A stretch of DNA of 64,000 bases from Molanna angustata (GCA_963576475.1 OY754970.1:41314647-41378646), one strand, 5' to 3'. Positions 10,383 to 19,968 are shown, counted from the first letter of the stretch. Notes: generated from the letters alone by a model not told the origin. Numbers and translations: made by a program.

Positions 10383-10684
10383 ATCTTATATCCATAACCA
10401 AGCTTTCAACCAGCTATTACCTGAAGATTCATGTATAACCTCTTGCTTTCTGGTCCGATGACACAAGACGTGTAGTTGAAGGCGGTTGGATGCGATCGGC
10501 TTGGAATAGGGGTCTGCGTAGGTCTCAATGGAGGCCTTTCGTGATGACAAGCGATGGAAACGACCAAGATGGAAACGACCTTCATATTGTTAAGAAAGAA
10601 TTGATCATATAAACTAAAAAGGGTGTTCAGAACGAACATTCTGTTAATTAAAAAAATATTAGATTTACATTTGTACAAGTAGGA
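10383..10684. other. Unassigned spacer
   Basis: A 90-codon minus frame at 10406-10678 has no recognisable domain or codon bias and is not called a gene. Confidence 0.4.
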
Positions 10685-11267
10685 AAATAAACCAAAAATG
10701 AAATAATATTTCTGGAGCAGTTCAGGGGTGACATCTGTGCGAGAAAACTGTCACCTAATGTTGCCTTATACCTATATCAAGGACTGTTACTTTCATTTTT
10801 TACAAAAAATATAACAATTTCTCAATAGATGGCGTTACAAAAAGGTTCCTTCGTTACTTCATAGATGGGGATGTTAAAAACTGCTTATTATGAAACGATC
10901 AGTATCTCATTATTTAATATATAGAACTTTCAAAATTGTCTTCATAAGTAAACTCAATCTTATTCTTCTTCTTGTGTCATGTCAGGTCCACCGGACGTTG
11001 ACGACCACCATAGAAAAACCTCCCTGTCCTGTGCGGTGCGAAACAGCACTTCCACAGTTCTCATACCGGTCCATTCCGGATGTTTCGCAGCCAGAAGACC
11101 TGCCTTCTTCCGACTCCTCTTCGAGCCTTAATCTTCCCTTCAGGGAACTCAATAAGAAGGTATAATTGGTGAACGTTGCGGAAGTGCATAAAGTGATCAC
11201 GTAAATAGCTGATGACAGATCGTAAGTCCTGTAGGTGGGTTATCTTATTATATTCCAACTTCGTCTC
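10685..11267. mobile_element. TIR element, family A copy 2, with nested LINE piece
   Basis: It carries the family A interior words GTTCAGGGGTGACATCTGTG near 10719, ATAGATGGCGTTACAAAAA near 10826 and AATTGGTGAACGTTGCGGAA near 11164. It ends in TTCCAACTTCGTCTC at 11253-11267, so the outermost inverted repeat is lost on the right. The left terminus is not visible. Relative to copy 4 it is interrupted by a LINE fragment at about 10968-11150. Confidence 0.7.
10968..11150 (-). pseudogene. LINE family E 3' fragment (nested, frameshifted)
   Basis: On the minus strand two frames give pieces of a LINE C-terminus: EGKIKARRGVGRRQVFWLRN in one and the tail end VVVNVRWT in another, so at least one frameshift is present. 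The 3' end runs into GAAGAAGAA on that strand, like the family E copy at 31.8 kb. It sits inside family A copy 2 and is therefore younger than that copy. The overlapping plus-strand frame (10890-11165) is an antisense shadow. Confidence 0.7.
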
Positions 11268-11317
11268 AAAGACACTGAATGACTTAGCTCCGCACTACAT
11301 TTAAAAATATTTCAATT

Positions 11318-11475
11318 GACTGTACCATACTATCACGCCATTTACCTATTTGGGGTAGGCAGAGAGAACTGAACGCCAGACTCCTATCTCTTAATCTACA
11401 TTTCTTGCTGCTTCATTCACGGCCATGCTTCGTCTCATTCATGCTCTTTTATTATTCTTACTTCAAAAGGATGTA
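11318..11475 (-). pseudogene. RTE 3' fragment (5'-truncated)
   Basis: The minus strand reads through a decayed RTE C-terminus (the region equivalent to the VWRSILSAYP end of the intact copy, here CTGGCGTTCAGTTCTCTCTG) and ends in ATGGCGTGATAGTATGG, the RTE 3' terminus. It is about 150 bases long. Confidence 0.75.
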
Positions 11476-12342
11476 CCTGCAGTCAAACACTTTAAAGTAT
11501 TCAAGTCGGCTGGTTCACGAAGAATTAATTCTTTAAAGGAATTTGACAGTCAATAAGATGACTTACTATGATTGCATTTACAGTGAAAACGAACCTTCAA
11601 AAAAATGATTTGGTAAAGATGGGAATATTAATACTATTAAAACATTTAAGTATGTATGATACGATGCCTGAATGTAGTTAAATATAGATAGAATGGGATG
11701 TTGTTGTGTTCTTTCTGCCTACCCCAATAAATAAACAAATAATACTTTTTGTATGTTAGCATTAATAAAAGCTAGAAGAAGAAGAAGAAGAAGCATTAAT
11801 AAATAAATAAAAATACAATCTTATTGAAACTCACTCAAGAAAGACAAACATGTAAGTTGATAATTACAAATCCCATTTGTCACGGAAATGTAATGCATTA
11901 AGCAGAATCAAATCTAAAACCATCCAAGTCAAACCATCTATTTGTACTGGCAAATTCGGGTATTAAAGTCAGCTTCGTGGTATAATATTGTACCGACATA
12001 TTAAATGTATATCTAATATATTCCTTATAAAACAGACAGCACACAAATGTCAATTGTATTGTAATATATGAACAATAATCTTAGGAAAGCCTGTTATAAA
12101 GGAATCACGTAAAGAACAAAGTAGTGAAACAGATTCTAAGTAATATGGTTCGTAGGTATCTACATAATATACATAATGTAGGTTTGTATTACATATTTTA
12201 CATTATAAATGACGAATTGCTAAATAGACTTAAGAACGACATACTCCAGTGACAAAATTTCAGTAGAAGGAATATACTTGGTACGTATTGTGATTAAAGA
12301 CGATCAACTTATTAAAGATTTGTTGTTCATAATATTTACTTT
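11476..12342. other. Unassigned, with short GAA run
   Basis: I see no gene. An (AGA)n stretch at about 11770-11794 may be a leftover LINE family E tail. Confidence 0.4.
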
Positions 12343-12815
12343 GCACTAAGTACACATTATAGTGTATAGATTTCCTCTGAGTGTAGAAATTTTCTCTTCA
12401 CTAAGTACGCATTATATTGGAGAGATTCTTTATTCACTAAGTACACATTATGGTGAAGAGATTTGCTTTTCACTATATAGACATTATAGTGTTGAGATTT
12501 TTTCTTTACTAAGTACACATTATGGTGATGAGATTTGCTCTTCACTATGTAGACATTATAGTATTGAGATTTTTTCTTTACTAAGTACACATTATGGGTG
12601 AAGAGATTTCCTCTTCACTAAGTACACATTATAGTGTAGACATTTTTCTTCACTGAGTACACATTATGGTGAAGATATTTGTTTTTCACTAAGTAGACAT
12701 AATAGTGTAGAGATGACTAAATACACATTATTGCGCAGAGATTTTTACTTCACTGAGTACACATTACAGTGTACAGATTTTCTCTTCACTAAATACACAT
12801 TATAGTGTCAAGAAT
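12343..12815 (+). repeat. Minisatellite, about 36-bp period, 13 units
   Basis: Thirteen units are marked by the word ACATTAT or close variants. Typical unit parts are CACTAAGTACACATTATAGT and GTAGAGATTTTCTCTT. Spacing is about 36 bases, with one longer gap after the first unit. Alternate units differ (AAGTACACATTATGGTGA against TGTAGACATTATAGTG), giving a partial 72-base higher-order period. Because 36 is a multiple of three, both strands stay open for about 78 codons (12362-12601 and 12357-12590). These are repeat artefacts, not genes. Confidence 0.93.
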
Positions 12816-12879
12816 TTTCATTTTTCTAATCAAATTCTCATCAAGTAATATGTAGAAAGTGCATCGTATACCCTTTAAT

Positions 12880-13055
12880 GTATGGTGTATGTAAGTACTG
12901 TTCCCATTCTGAATGTAATACTGCCATTTAATATGAAAACATACTGGTGTGTGGGTATACACGCATGTGTCGTGTTTCATTTTATATGGTGATGCACACT
13001 CACACATCTTCCGCTGGTTACCCTACATTGTGGGATATCCCCTGATGGAATGAAT
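12880..13055 (+). mobile_element. SINE-like family D, 3' part
   Basis: It contains the family D words CCATTCTGAATG, CTGGTGTGTGGGTATACACG and GCTGGTTACCCTACATTGTG, then GGGATATCCCCTGATGG and an ATGAAT-type tail. Only the 3' part is present. Confidence 0.78.
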
Positions 13056-13290
13056 ACGCTTTAAGAGCATTAACTAGTTTCTGAACACCTTTTCATAGAG
13101 AACAGACTATTTCTCTTCTATAATTATTTCATCTGTCATAATTTTCAATTTATTCTCCCGTACCAAATAATGTGTTCTTTATTTTTGTTTGTAGATATTG
13201 TCATCCTTTTGAGAATAAATGTTTTTTTTTTCAATTTAACTTATAATATTATAATCATTCTCATACATTACCTAAACTACGCACTTGTGC
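13056..13290. other. Unassigned spacer
   Basis: No feature is recognised. Confidence 0.4.
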
Positions 13291-13365
13291 TATAGAAGAA
13301 TGAAATTGTTCGAGGTGGTATTCGAATCCGCATCCAATAGATTAAACTAATCGACTCATCTATTG
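13291..13365 (-). mobile_element. SINE3 head fragment
   Basis: GAGGTGGTATTCGAATCCGC near 13314 is the complement of the pol III B-box part of SINE3, followed by a worn anticodon-arm and A-box region. The body is mostly missing. Confidence 0.5.
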
Positions 13366-13370
13366 ATTGT

Positions 13371-14191
13371 AATAATAATAATAATAATAATAAGGACAAT
13401 TTATAAAGCGCCGTTTAGTGACAACCGTGGTCACCTCAAGGGCGCTTTCACTTTGCAAAAAAATAAGTTAAAATTAGTCCTATAGCTAACACATTGAAAA
13501 TGGTGAAACATAAAACTTAAAAAAATACGTAGAAATCACAAATGAATCTAGTTATATACATATTACATAATCCAGATGAAATAAATTATAAAAAAATAGT
13601 CGATTCAAAGTAAACAGGCATAATATTAAGTAAAGGAATATTGAACGGATGAAGGACAATCTGGATACGATTTGCGGAAAAGATGAGTTTTTTAATTTCT
13701 TCTTGAATTCATTGATATTTTCGGCACATCTTATATCCATTGGAAGATTGTTCCATAACTTTGGTCCAGAAACGCCAAAAGATCGATATAGGTATTTTGG
13801 CTTATTTGTGAGATTGGTTTCTACTAGTTTTTTATTGGATTGGGTCATTGATCTTAGCGTACTTTGTTTGTTTATTGTTAGGTGAAAATGGAACACAAAG
13901 TTCCGATATATATTCCGGGGCCATGCTATTGAGTGCTTTAAAGACAAGGAGACATGTTTTAAATTCTATACGTTCTGGGCTCTTCAGCCAATGAAGTTTG
14001 TGAAGTGTTGGTGAGATATGTGAGAAACGATCAATCTGGTAAATATAACGGGCTGCTGCATTGAGGATGAGTTGTATTCTATAGATTTGGTATTGCGGTA
14101 GGTGTGCTAATATGGCGTTACAATAATCTACACGGGAAACTATTAAAGAATTTATAATGACCTTAGAATTTATAATGACCTTACTCTTCAC
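13371..14191 (-). pseudogene. CR1/L2-like LINE, 5'-truncated 3' end
   Basis: Two overlapping minus-strand frames give the C-terminal end of a CR1/L2-type ORF2. The frame at 14191-13832 has SRVDYCNAILAHLPQYQIYR, LILNAAARYIYQ, FSHISPTLHKLHWL and RIEFKTCLLVFKALN. The frame at 13947-13552 has YLYRSFGVSGPKLWNNLP and INEFKKKLKN. A frameshift near 13.85-13.95 kb breaks the reading. The 3' UTR ends in GGCGCTTTATAAATTGTCC, then (TTA)n on the minus strand (13371-13393 as AAT repeats on the plus strand), a simple-repeat 3' end known from L2-type elements. Near the 5' break a 15-base stretch is duplicated (KVIINS repeated). Confidence 0.88.
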
Positions 14192-14440
14192 ATTTTGTTA
14201 TAAAGTGGGTACCTAGTTGAATTACAACCAAAACCCGCTCTTTTTATATTCAAATTAAAAATTGAATAAAATTAAGTGCTTTAATACTTCCAAGACGATT
14301 TTAACGCACGTGTCATTTTCAAATCTTCATATTACGAAGAAATATGCTTCTTCCATCTCTTGGGATGTGAAGTACACAAACATATTAATACAAATTGTCA
14401 ATCATATTTATTGACAGTCGATTGATGAATATTTTGTTCT
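14192..14440. other. Unassigned spacer
   Basis: No feature is seen. Confidence 0.4.
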
Positions 14441-14489
14441 TTCCCGCCAAAATCCCGCCAAAATCCAGCCAAAGTCCCGCCAAATCCCT
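14441..14489 (+). repeat. Short tandem repeat of CCCGCCAAAAT
   Basis: About four imperfect 11-base units (CCCGCCAAAAT twice, then CCAGCCAAAGT and CCCGCCAAAT). On the minus strand three of the units read TTTGGCGGG, which matches the E2F-type consensus. Whether this is a regulatory cluster or a chance minisatellite cannot be told. Confidence 0.7.
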
Positions 14490-14974
14490 CCGGCGGTATT
14501 TACATATGATGATATAGGAGAAGAAGATACATATTCCAATAAGATAAAAACAGACATAGAAACTACTGGAACACAGAAGCATTAACTGTAATTGAATGCA
14601 ATTCTGCAGACGTATTATTTGCGTCATATTTTAAGAAAACGACCAGCTGCGTAGACGGCTTTAAACCATTGCCCTTACCTCAGCGTTTTGAATTATTATT
14701 TATGAAAATTGAGTACTAAATTTAATTTATTATGGCTGTAAATTAAACGCACTAAACTTATATACTCGGTATTCAACGTATGTTAATAAATTGTAGAAAA
14801 TAAATAAAATTCCCTTAATGTGTAAAATCTTAAATGTAACATAAGGTTTAAAATAGATATTTCAAACACGGACAGTAAAAAAACCTATTAGCTTAGTTAA
14901 ACATAGCACATTAATAGATTTTCAGCAATTCTTTGTATATTAATATACACACATTTACACTTATACATTCATAT
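14490..14974. other. Unassigned A+T-rich sequence
   Basis: The 80-codon minus frame at 14385-14627 is not recognised as a gene and partly covers the short tandem repeat. Confidence 0.4.
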
Positions 14975-15262
14975 TGTCCGTGGCTCAGCAAGCTAGATAT
15001 CTGACTGTTGAGCCAAACATCCCAGGTTCGATTCCCGATAGATTTAGTTTTTCATTGTGTTTTCAGTCTGGATCTGTGAGACGATAAATATCGTAAATTC
15101 AATTCCCGGATCCCGGATTTGATTCCCGACGGAGACATAGTTTTGAATTGGGTTGTGAGACTGTTAAAATATGGCAACTTGTTATTGGGCATGTATCAAA
15201 TTAATGTTTGACATTCTAGGTAACCTGCTGGTTACCGAGAAATAATTCAAAATAAAATACAT
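14975..15262 (+). mobile_element. SINE1 copy with internal duplication
   Basis: The head GTCCGTGGCTCAGCAAGC (A box) and GGTTCGATTCCCG (B box, near 15022) are followed by the SINE1 body. The B-box and post-B segment then recurs (CCCGGATTTGATTCCCGACG near 15112, then GGAGACATAG), and the rest of the body follows (TGGCAACTTGTTATTGGGC). The copy is therefore about 60 bases longer than SINE1 elsewhere. Confidence 0.8.
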
Positions 15263-15328
15263 ATACAAATAAATGGTATTTAAGTTCATTTAATGATTCG
15301 GCGGATATTTTGTGGTAGTTAATATTAA

Positions 15329-15764
15329 CCATATTTGTATCATAAATTCGCTATAAACCACTTGTTTTTTGAGTCACTTCGCGACATGTTTCGGAAGCGC
15401 TGTCCTTCCATCGACCGGCGTGTCTAGACTAACATGTTGAATTTGTGTGTATCTGTCTGTGAAGCGCGGGGGTTGGCGGTTGAAGGTTGGTTGGGTTAGT
15501 GGGGGGAGGGGAGTATTGTGTAATGTTTTTGTTTTTGATGGGGAATATATTAAGTATTGGAGAAGAATTATGAAATGTATGGTTATTTATAAGTTTTAAG
15601 CCGGAATTTATGTGTTTGTGTATTTCGAGCGTTTCGTAGTTGTTAAGTCGGTGTGCTTTATGTTGTGTTTCGTGTAATAGTTTTAGTTTGTGGTTATTGA
15701 ACAACATGTCGCGAAGTGACTCAAAAAACAAGTGGTTTATAGCGAATTTATGATTCAAATATGG
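15329..15764 (-). mobile_element. Penelope-like element remnant with inverted 62-bp arms
   Basis: The arms at 15329-15390 and 15703-15764 are reverse complements with about one mismatch in 62 (CATAAATTCGCTATAAACCA on one side, TGGTTTATAGCGAATTTATG on the other). Between them the minus strand encodes the last part of what looks like a Penelope-like protein: KLKLLHETQHKAHRLNNYET, then LEIHKHINSGLKLIN and SSPILNIF, stopping at 15429. The N-terminal 20 or so residues of that frame are translated from the arm itself and are not original protein. The layout, a 5'-truncated body with an inverted terminal repeat at each end, is typical of Penelope elements. The RT domain is absent. Confidence 0.7.
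15376..15420 (-). ncRNA. Degenerate hammerhead-ribozyme-like motif
   Basis: Read on the minus strand: CGATGG, then a hairpin GGAAG-GACAGCG-CTTCC (the GG is shared), then CGAAAC and ATGTCGCGAAGTGAC. This matches the minimal type I hammerheads reported in Penelope-like terminal repeats: box 1 CTGATGA, stem II, box 2 GAAA, a very short stem III, then GTC. Box 2 is intact. Box 1 is altered (CGATGGA instead of CTGATGA), so self-cleavage is doubtful. Basis: motif layout plus the Penelope context. Confidence 0.5.
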
Positions 15765-16229
15765 AATTTAAGTTTTTCATGGTTTTTAGGTAACTACCCA
15801 ACATGCATATCGAATACTTATACAACACTCACCAAATAACTTACATATAACAAGCTGTCACATACTTGAGACGTACAATATTATATCTTAGGAAAAATAT
15901 TATTTTGTTTCCAAATCATGGTCTGCCTCTTCGATCTACTGATCGTACCACACTAGCTGTTTTGTTTTCTATATTCAAGTAAATATATAGCTATTGAAAA
16001 CAATATTCCAATATAAACATTACAAAAAATAAGCCAATAAAGCTATTTTCATTCATTCTACTGAATTTCTCAGTTCCTCTTTTGAAGAACAATCAGCTAG
16101 ACTATTTAACACCTAAGTGAAGATATAACGACGTCTCAATCGATATCCTCTCTTACATTCCTCAACATCTGTCTCCCTCCTTTCTTTGTTGCTGTTATTT
16201 TACATTTAATAATGTTACGTGTATATCTT
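15765..16229. other. Unassigned spacer
   Basis: I see no gene or recognisable repeat. Confidence 0.4.
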
Positions 16230-16795
16230 TCTGTTTGCTTTTTACTCCTCACTAACCCAAGGGGATATAGTGGGGAGTTATGATTTCGCAAATTTAAGGC
16301 TATTTTTTTTTGCAGATTATCAACTAGTATCATGCTGAGATTGTATTCTGAAAGTTTCATCACAATGTATCTGTGTGTGTGTGTGTGCTATGTACGGCGT
16401 GTTCATTTTTACTTTATCGATTATAGACTAAAGTACTCATTCGATTCTATTCAAATTTTGCAAATGTATATATCTAATACTCGCTTAGATCTCATTATAT
16501 TTTGAACGATATATGAATAGTGTTTCTCAATTTTTTTAATTGTCAAATATTTCAAAGTGACCCCGAACTCAGGAAACTTAAAAATTGAAATTTATATTAT
16601 CAAATTGATAAAAAGGCACATCTCTTTCATAAAATGGCATTGAAGAGTTATCAAGTTTTCATACTAAAATATATAAACAATAAATTATTTAACAAACTCA
16701 TTTCATGAAAATGCTGAAAATTTTCCGAATACTTTATAGAATGACTTTTTAGTGAGGAGTTTAGCGTTGGCCACAACCCACTCGTTTATAAAATG
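16230..16795 (-). mobile_element. Repeat family C, copy 1
   Basis: A repeat of about 560 bases found three times in this window. On the plus strand it opens TTTTTACTCCTCACTAACCC, passes GAGATTGTATTCTGAAAGTT and TTATCGATTATAGACTAAAG, and closes TAGTGAGGAGTTTAGCGTTG then GCCACAACCCACTCGTTT. Both ends contain ACTCCTCACTAA in inverse orientation, so a terminal inverted repeat of about 12-15 bases is possible. It has no coding capacity, and a (GT)n run interrupts it near 16376. The 75-codon frame at 16136-16363 is chance. Confidence 0.8.
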
Positions 16796-17125
16796 AATTT
16801 ACCAGTACACTATATATGACCTCACGAAGCTTTGTTTGGTTGGAAGAAATTGGCAAAAAAACCACCATTGTCCAGATAATAATGTACGTGAAGTGAAAAA
16901 TAAATAATATTAGAGACATTCGATAAAAAACTAAAGCGAAAAAAAAGCATACAAATACGTGATTTCTTCTTTCTCCCCTCTTCCTCTCCATATCCTAATG
17001 TTTTTCTTTCATTGCTATGATATTTTCATCTTTTTTTTTCTCTTCACTTGTATAATATTTATTTTCTTTAATTATTGTCATGTGATTACCTTATGGCTAT
17101 AGTACACACTGCATTGTATATAAAA
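16796..17125 (+). mobile_element. LINE family F 3' UTR pieces
   Basis: TTTGGTTGGAAGAAATTGGC at 16836 matches the family F 3' terminus. The stretch at about 16975-17110 (CTAATGTTTTTCTTTCATTG, then ATGTGATTACCTTATGG and AGTACACACTGCATTGTAT) matches the more upstream family F 3' UTR seen at 27.1 and 54.9 kb. The order is inverted relative to a normal copy, so two separate fragments are likely. Confidence 0.6.
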
Positions 17126-17188
17126 TAAACTTTCTTATTATTAATAAATTAACTTTCTTATTATTAATAAATTAATAATAAGAAAGTA
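17126..17188. repeat. Direct repeat plus hairpin, ACTTTCTTATTATTAATAA
   Basis: ACTTTCTTATTATTAATAA occurs twice in tandem and is then followed by its reverse complement TTAATAATAAGAAAGT. This gives a palindrome with a stem of about 16 bases. Confidence 0.8.
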
Positions 17189-17535
17189 ACAAATAAACAT
17201 TAATCGTGTCGCGTATCTAAAATGAAAACACAGTAAAAACTGTCTCTACCAGGAACTGAATTGATAATCAAATTAGAAATTATATGGATCGGTGGCAGTT
17301 CGGTTAAAGTAATGTGCTGGAGTAGTAATACAGTGTTCGCGAGTACGAATCCTGTCTCAATTTCCCAAGCATTTTTGAATAGTTTTGGAAATATTTGAGG
17401 AAGATAATGAACTTATACAGACAATTCATTCCTTAAAATAATCGAACCCGGTACTTTACGCTCAGGAGACAAATGTATCTATGTAACTGATCGACTAAGG
17501 CCAAAAATGTTAGTTAGAGGAGCGATTTAACGAAT
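17189..17535. mobile_element. Two decayed tRNA-headed SINE relics
   Basis: At about 17285-17350 the words GGTGGCAGTTCGGTTAAAG and GCGAGTACGAATCCTG resemble a worn SINE3 head (plus strand). At about 17436-17505 AATCGAACCCGGTAC and CTGATCGACTAAGGCC look like a minus-strand SINE1-type head. Neither body is well preserved. Confidence 0.4.
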
Positions 17536-17765
17536 AAGTATATAAAATATATTATGGATCCATGGATTTATGTGGAATTAGGGTGGCTTAAGCGGAATGT
17601 GTAGTTGAGGGGAGTGGGAGAGTCGGTGAGTAGTTACGGGGTGACGGGACGCAAAGCCACGTGACCATGACGATGTCACGTGTTTAATCACACCTGAGCT
17701 TGTTCAGTACACGCATGACTATTTTGTAATTCAACGTACATTAAACGAACTATTTATTATGACAG
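17536..17765. other. Locally G+C-rich unassigned block
   Basis: The tract at 17560-17700 is clearly richer in G and C than its surroundings (GAGGGGAGTGGGAGAGTCGG, CACGTGACCATGACG, a second CACGTG). I find no open frame or repeat relation for it. Confidence 0.4.
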
Positions 17766-17850
17766 ATGGGTCGATGGCTGGGCGCTTGAATGACAATACT
17801 CACAATCTCGTGGAGCCAAGTTCAAACCCTATCTTAATCAGACTTCAAAT
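17766..17850 (+). mobile_element. SINE3 head relic
   Basis: GGGTCGATGGCTGGGCGC followed by CTCGTGGAGCCAAGTTCAAA resembles the tRNA-like head of SINE3 in decayed form. Confidence 0.4.
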
Positions 17851-18001
17851 CACACAATTGATTTTTAAGACCATGAATAGGTAAAACGAATTATCAAAAA
17901 CTTATTATATTTGTTTGATAACGCTTAAAATTTGCTGTGGGGTACCGACTATAAATAGTGTTTCCGCTATTTTTTATTATTTATTAATTGCAAACAAAAT
18001 T

Positions 18002-18220
18002 GTCGGCCTTCGTAGCTCAGATGGTTAGGTATCTGACTGCTGATCCAAAGGTGTCGGGATCGACTTCCGATGGAGACACAGTTTTTAATTGTGTTTTCAA
18101 TCTGGATCTGTGAGACGATTAACATCGTGAGTCTCTAGAATGTGGCAACTTGTTATTGGGTGCGTGTTAAATTAATAATTGTCATAGTACCTGTTAGTCG
18201 CCCAACAAGCAATAAAAAAA
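18002..18220 (+). mobile_element. SINE1 copy, full length
   Basis: The head GTCGGCCTTCGTAGCTCAGA contains the A box. The B box is worn (TCGGGATCGACTTCC near 18053). The body follows in order (GAGACACAGTTTTTAATTGT, TCTGGATCTGTGAGACG, ATGTGGCAACTTGTTATTGG, GACATAGT-type words) and it ends in an A-rich tail. Confidence 0.88.
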
Positions 18221-18450
18221 TATATTATGATTATCAAATAAGCCGTTGTGTTTCTTAATAAGATAAAAGAAATAAAATTTACTTTTTATGATTTCATCTA
18301 TCAAAACTTTCGAAATGCCCTCGCGTACTGGAAAATTGGATTACTTAATTTTTTTTTTTTGATGAACAAACAACACAATTAATATATTTCATAAATAACA
18401 TACATACATTTAGGTATAGCTTATGTATGTAGTGGGGAGTAAGTATACAC
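18221..18450. other. Unassigned spacer
   Basis: No feature is recognised. Confidence 0.4.
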
Positions 18451-18670
18451 CCGACCGCCGTGGCATAGTTGATAAGCCGCTCGGTTTCTGTGCGGGCGTC
18501 CTAGGTTCGATCCCCAGCAGAGGAGAAATTATTTTGAATTAATTTTTCTAATATTGCTATCGCTAATATTGCTTCTCTGGGCTGGAAACACTGGTTAGTT
18601 GGAATAAATTGTCATATGGCAATAAACTCGCCACTTGCGAAGGGTGTAAGAAATTATTATTATTATAGTA
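18451..18670 (+). mobile_element. SINE2 copy, full length (tRNA head, LINE tail)
   Basis: The head CCGACCGCCGTGGCATAGTT carries an A box and GGTTCGATCCCCAGC (18507) a B box, so it is pol III and tRNA derived. The 3' part TTAGTTGGAATAAATTG then CAATAAACTCGCCACTTG closely resembles the 3' end of LINE family F (TTGGTTGGAAGAAATTGC then CAATAAGCCCGC). It ends in (ATT)n. This is the classic form of a SINE that borrows the tail of a partner LINE. Confidence 0.88.
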
Positions 18671-19360
18671 ACGCACAACGCACTGGTTTTCATTTCACTG
18701 TAGTTTCAAAACGCATTTACATACATTAGTTTGAAGAAATTGCGTCATTATTAAACCACATTTGTAAATAAATTTGTAAATTAATAAATCCGAGAAATAT
18801 TGTAATACATTCTGTCTGATAGGGCTCGACAAAAGAGAGAATGCATGTGATCATTAAAAGTAACACGCAATACGCTACACAATGCCAACATCGAGCTTTA
18901 AGTGATTTTATTGGTTGGTACAAATTAAGGAATTTTCCTACACTTTTTTTTTATTATGTATACATAATATAAGCAGACACATAATGCAAAAATTTTAATA
19001 ATTACATTTTTTTTTTCAATAGGCACTGTCCCAATAAAGTTTAAAAACTTGTGCTTGGGACAGGAGAATACTAAAATTGGTTTCTGCACAGGTGACGTCA
19101 CCCGCATTCTTTCGCTTGGCGATCTCTACCTACTCCAATGCTATTCTTACGAACAATTATTTATTGAGTTAAATTAAATGAGTTAGAAATACGAAAATAC
19201 GTTGAAATAAAAAAAAATATAATATATTATGTAAAACAAGAAAATCCGTTGAACGTTTTCAACGACAATAACTTAGTTGAAGATAGCATTTAGAAACAAG
19301 GGGATTTGTAAGTTTACAAAACAAAAGTAAAGAAAATCGTTAAAATGTCAAACAATTGTA
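18671..19360. other. Unassigned A+T-rich sequence
   Basis: Two 60-65-codon minus frames (18726-18923 and 18925-19107) show no recognised motif. Confidence 0.4.
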
Positions 19361-19500
19361 CATACAGACTTGCGTCAGTGCGTGCGTACTGACGCAACGT
19401 ATACGTCATTCACCACAGTCCCCCCTCCCCTCCCATCCTCCATCCCAGCACGCCCCCTACCGCATCCCTTACCATTCTACAACTAGATTAGGGTTACCAT
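19361..19500. other. Hairpin and C-rich tract
   Basis: CGTCAGTGCGTGCGTACTGACG (written here as stem CGTCAGT and ACTGACG) forms a 7-base hairpin near 19373. A C-rich tract (CCCCCCTCCCCTCCCATCC) follows near 19420. No gene is assigned. Confidence 0.45.
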
Positions 19501-19549
19501 TCGTCACCATATTTCTAGACAAATTATTTTTATTTATTTGTTTATTTGT

Positions 19550-19700
19550 CGTCGCCGTGGTACAAACTGACAAGACGTTATCCTTCGGTGACAGATTCGA
19601 TTCCGGCTAGAGGAGATAAAATTGTTTGAAATATTTTTTTACGCAAATCCTGAAATACTGTTGGAGAAATTTTCCATTTGGCAACAACTTGCAAGTAAGG
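19550..19700 (+). mobile_element. SINE2 relic
   Basis: CGCCGTGGTACAAACTGACAA and GATTCGATTCCGGCTAGAGG resemble the SINE2 head in decayed form. Worn tail-like words (TGGAGAAATTTTCCATTTGG, then CAACTTGCAAG) follow. Confidence 0.5.
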
Positions 19701-19749
19701 GTTTATGTTTTTTATTTTCTATATATAAGAGCCAGGAAATCGAAAGACC

Positions 19750-19875
19750 TTCTCACATGGTTCAGCAACGAGGTTTAGCGAGTGTCTGCATTATTTTCAT
19801 TGCATAATGCACACCCGCTCATCTGTCGCTGGTTACTTAAATCTTGAGACATGACTTGATGGTATGAATGAATAA
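19750..19875 (+). mobile_element. SINE-like family D, partial
   Basis: ACATGGTTCAGCAACGAGGTT, GCACACCCGCTCATCTGTCG, then CTGGTTACTTAAATCTTGAG and GACTTGATGGTATGAATGAA follow the family D order. The middle is deleted. Confidence 0.75.
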
Positions 19876-19968
19876 ATTTAAACTATATTACTGTACATTG
19901 GAAGGCTTGTTGTCACTAGGCAATTTATTCCAACCGACCTTAAACAAATAAATAAATAATAATTAGAT

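Noticed and set aside
10890..11165. 91-codon plus-strand gene
   Set aside because: It is antisense to a frameshifted LINE fragment nested in a family A element.
12357..12601. Protein-coding frames on both strands in the minisatellite
   Set aside because: Both strands are open only because the repeat unit is a multiple of three.
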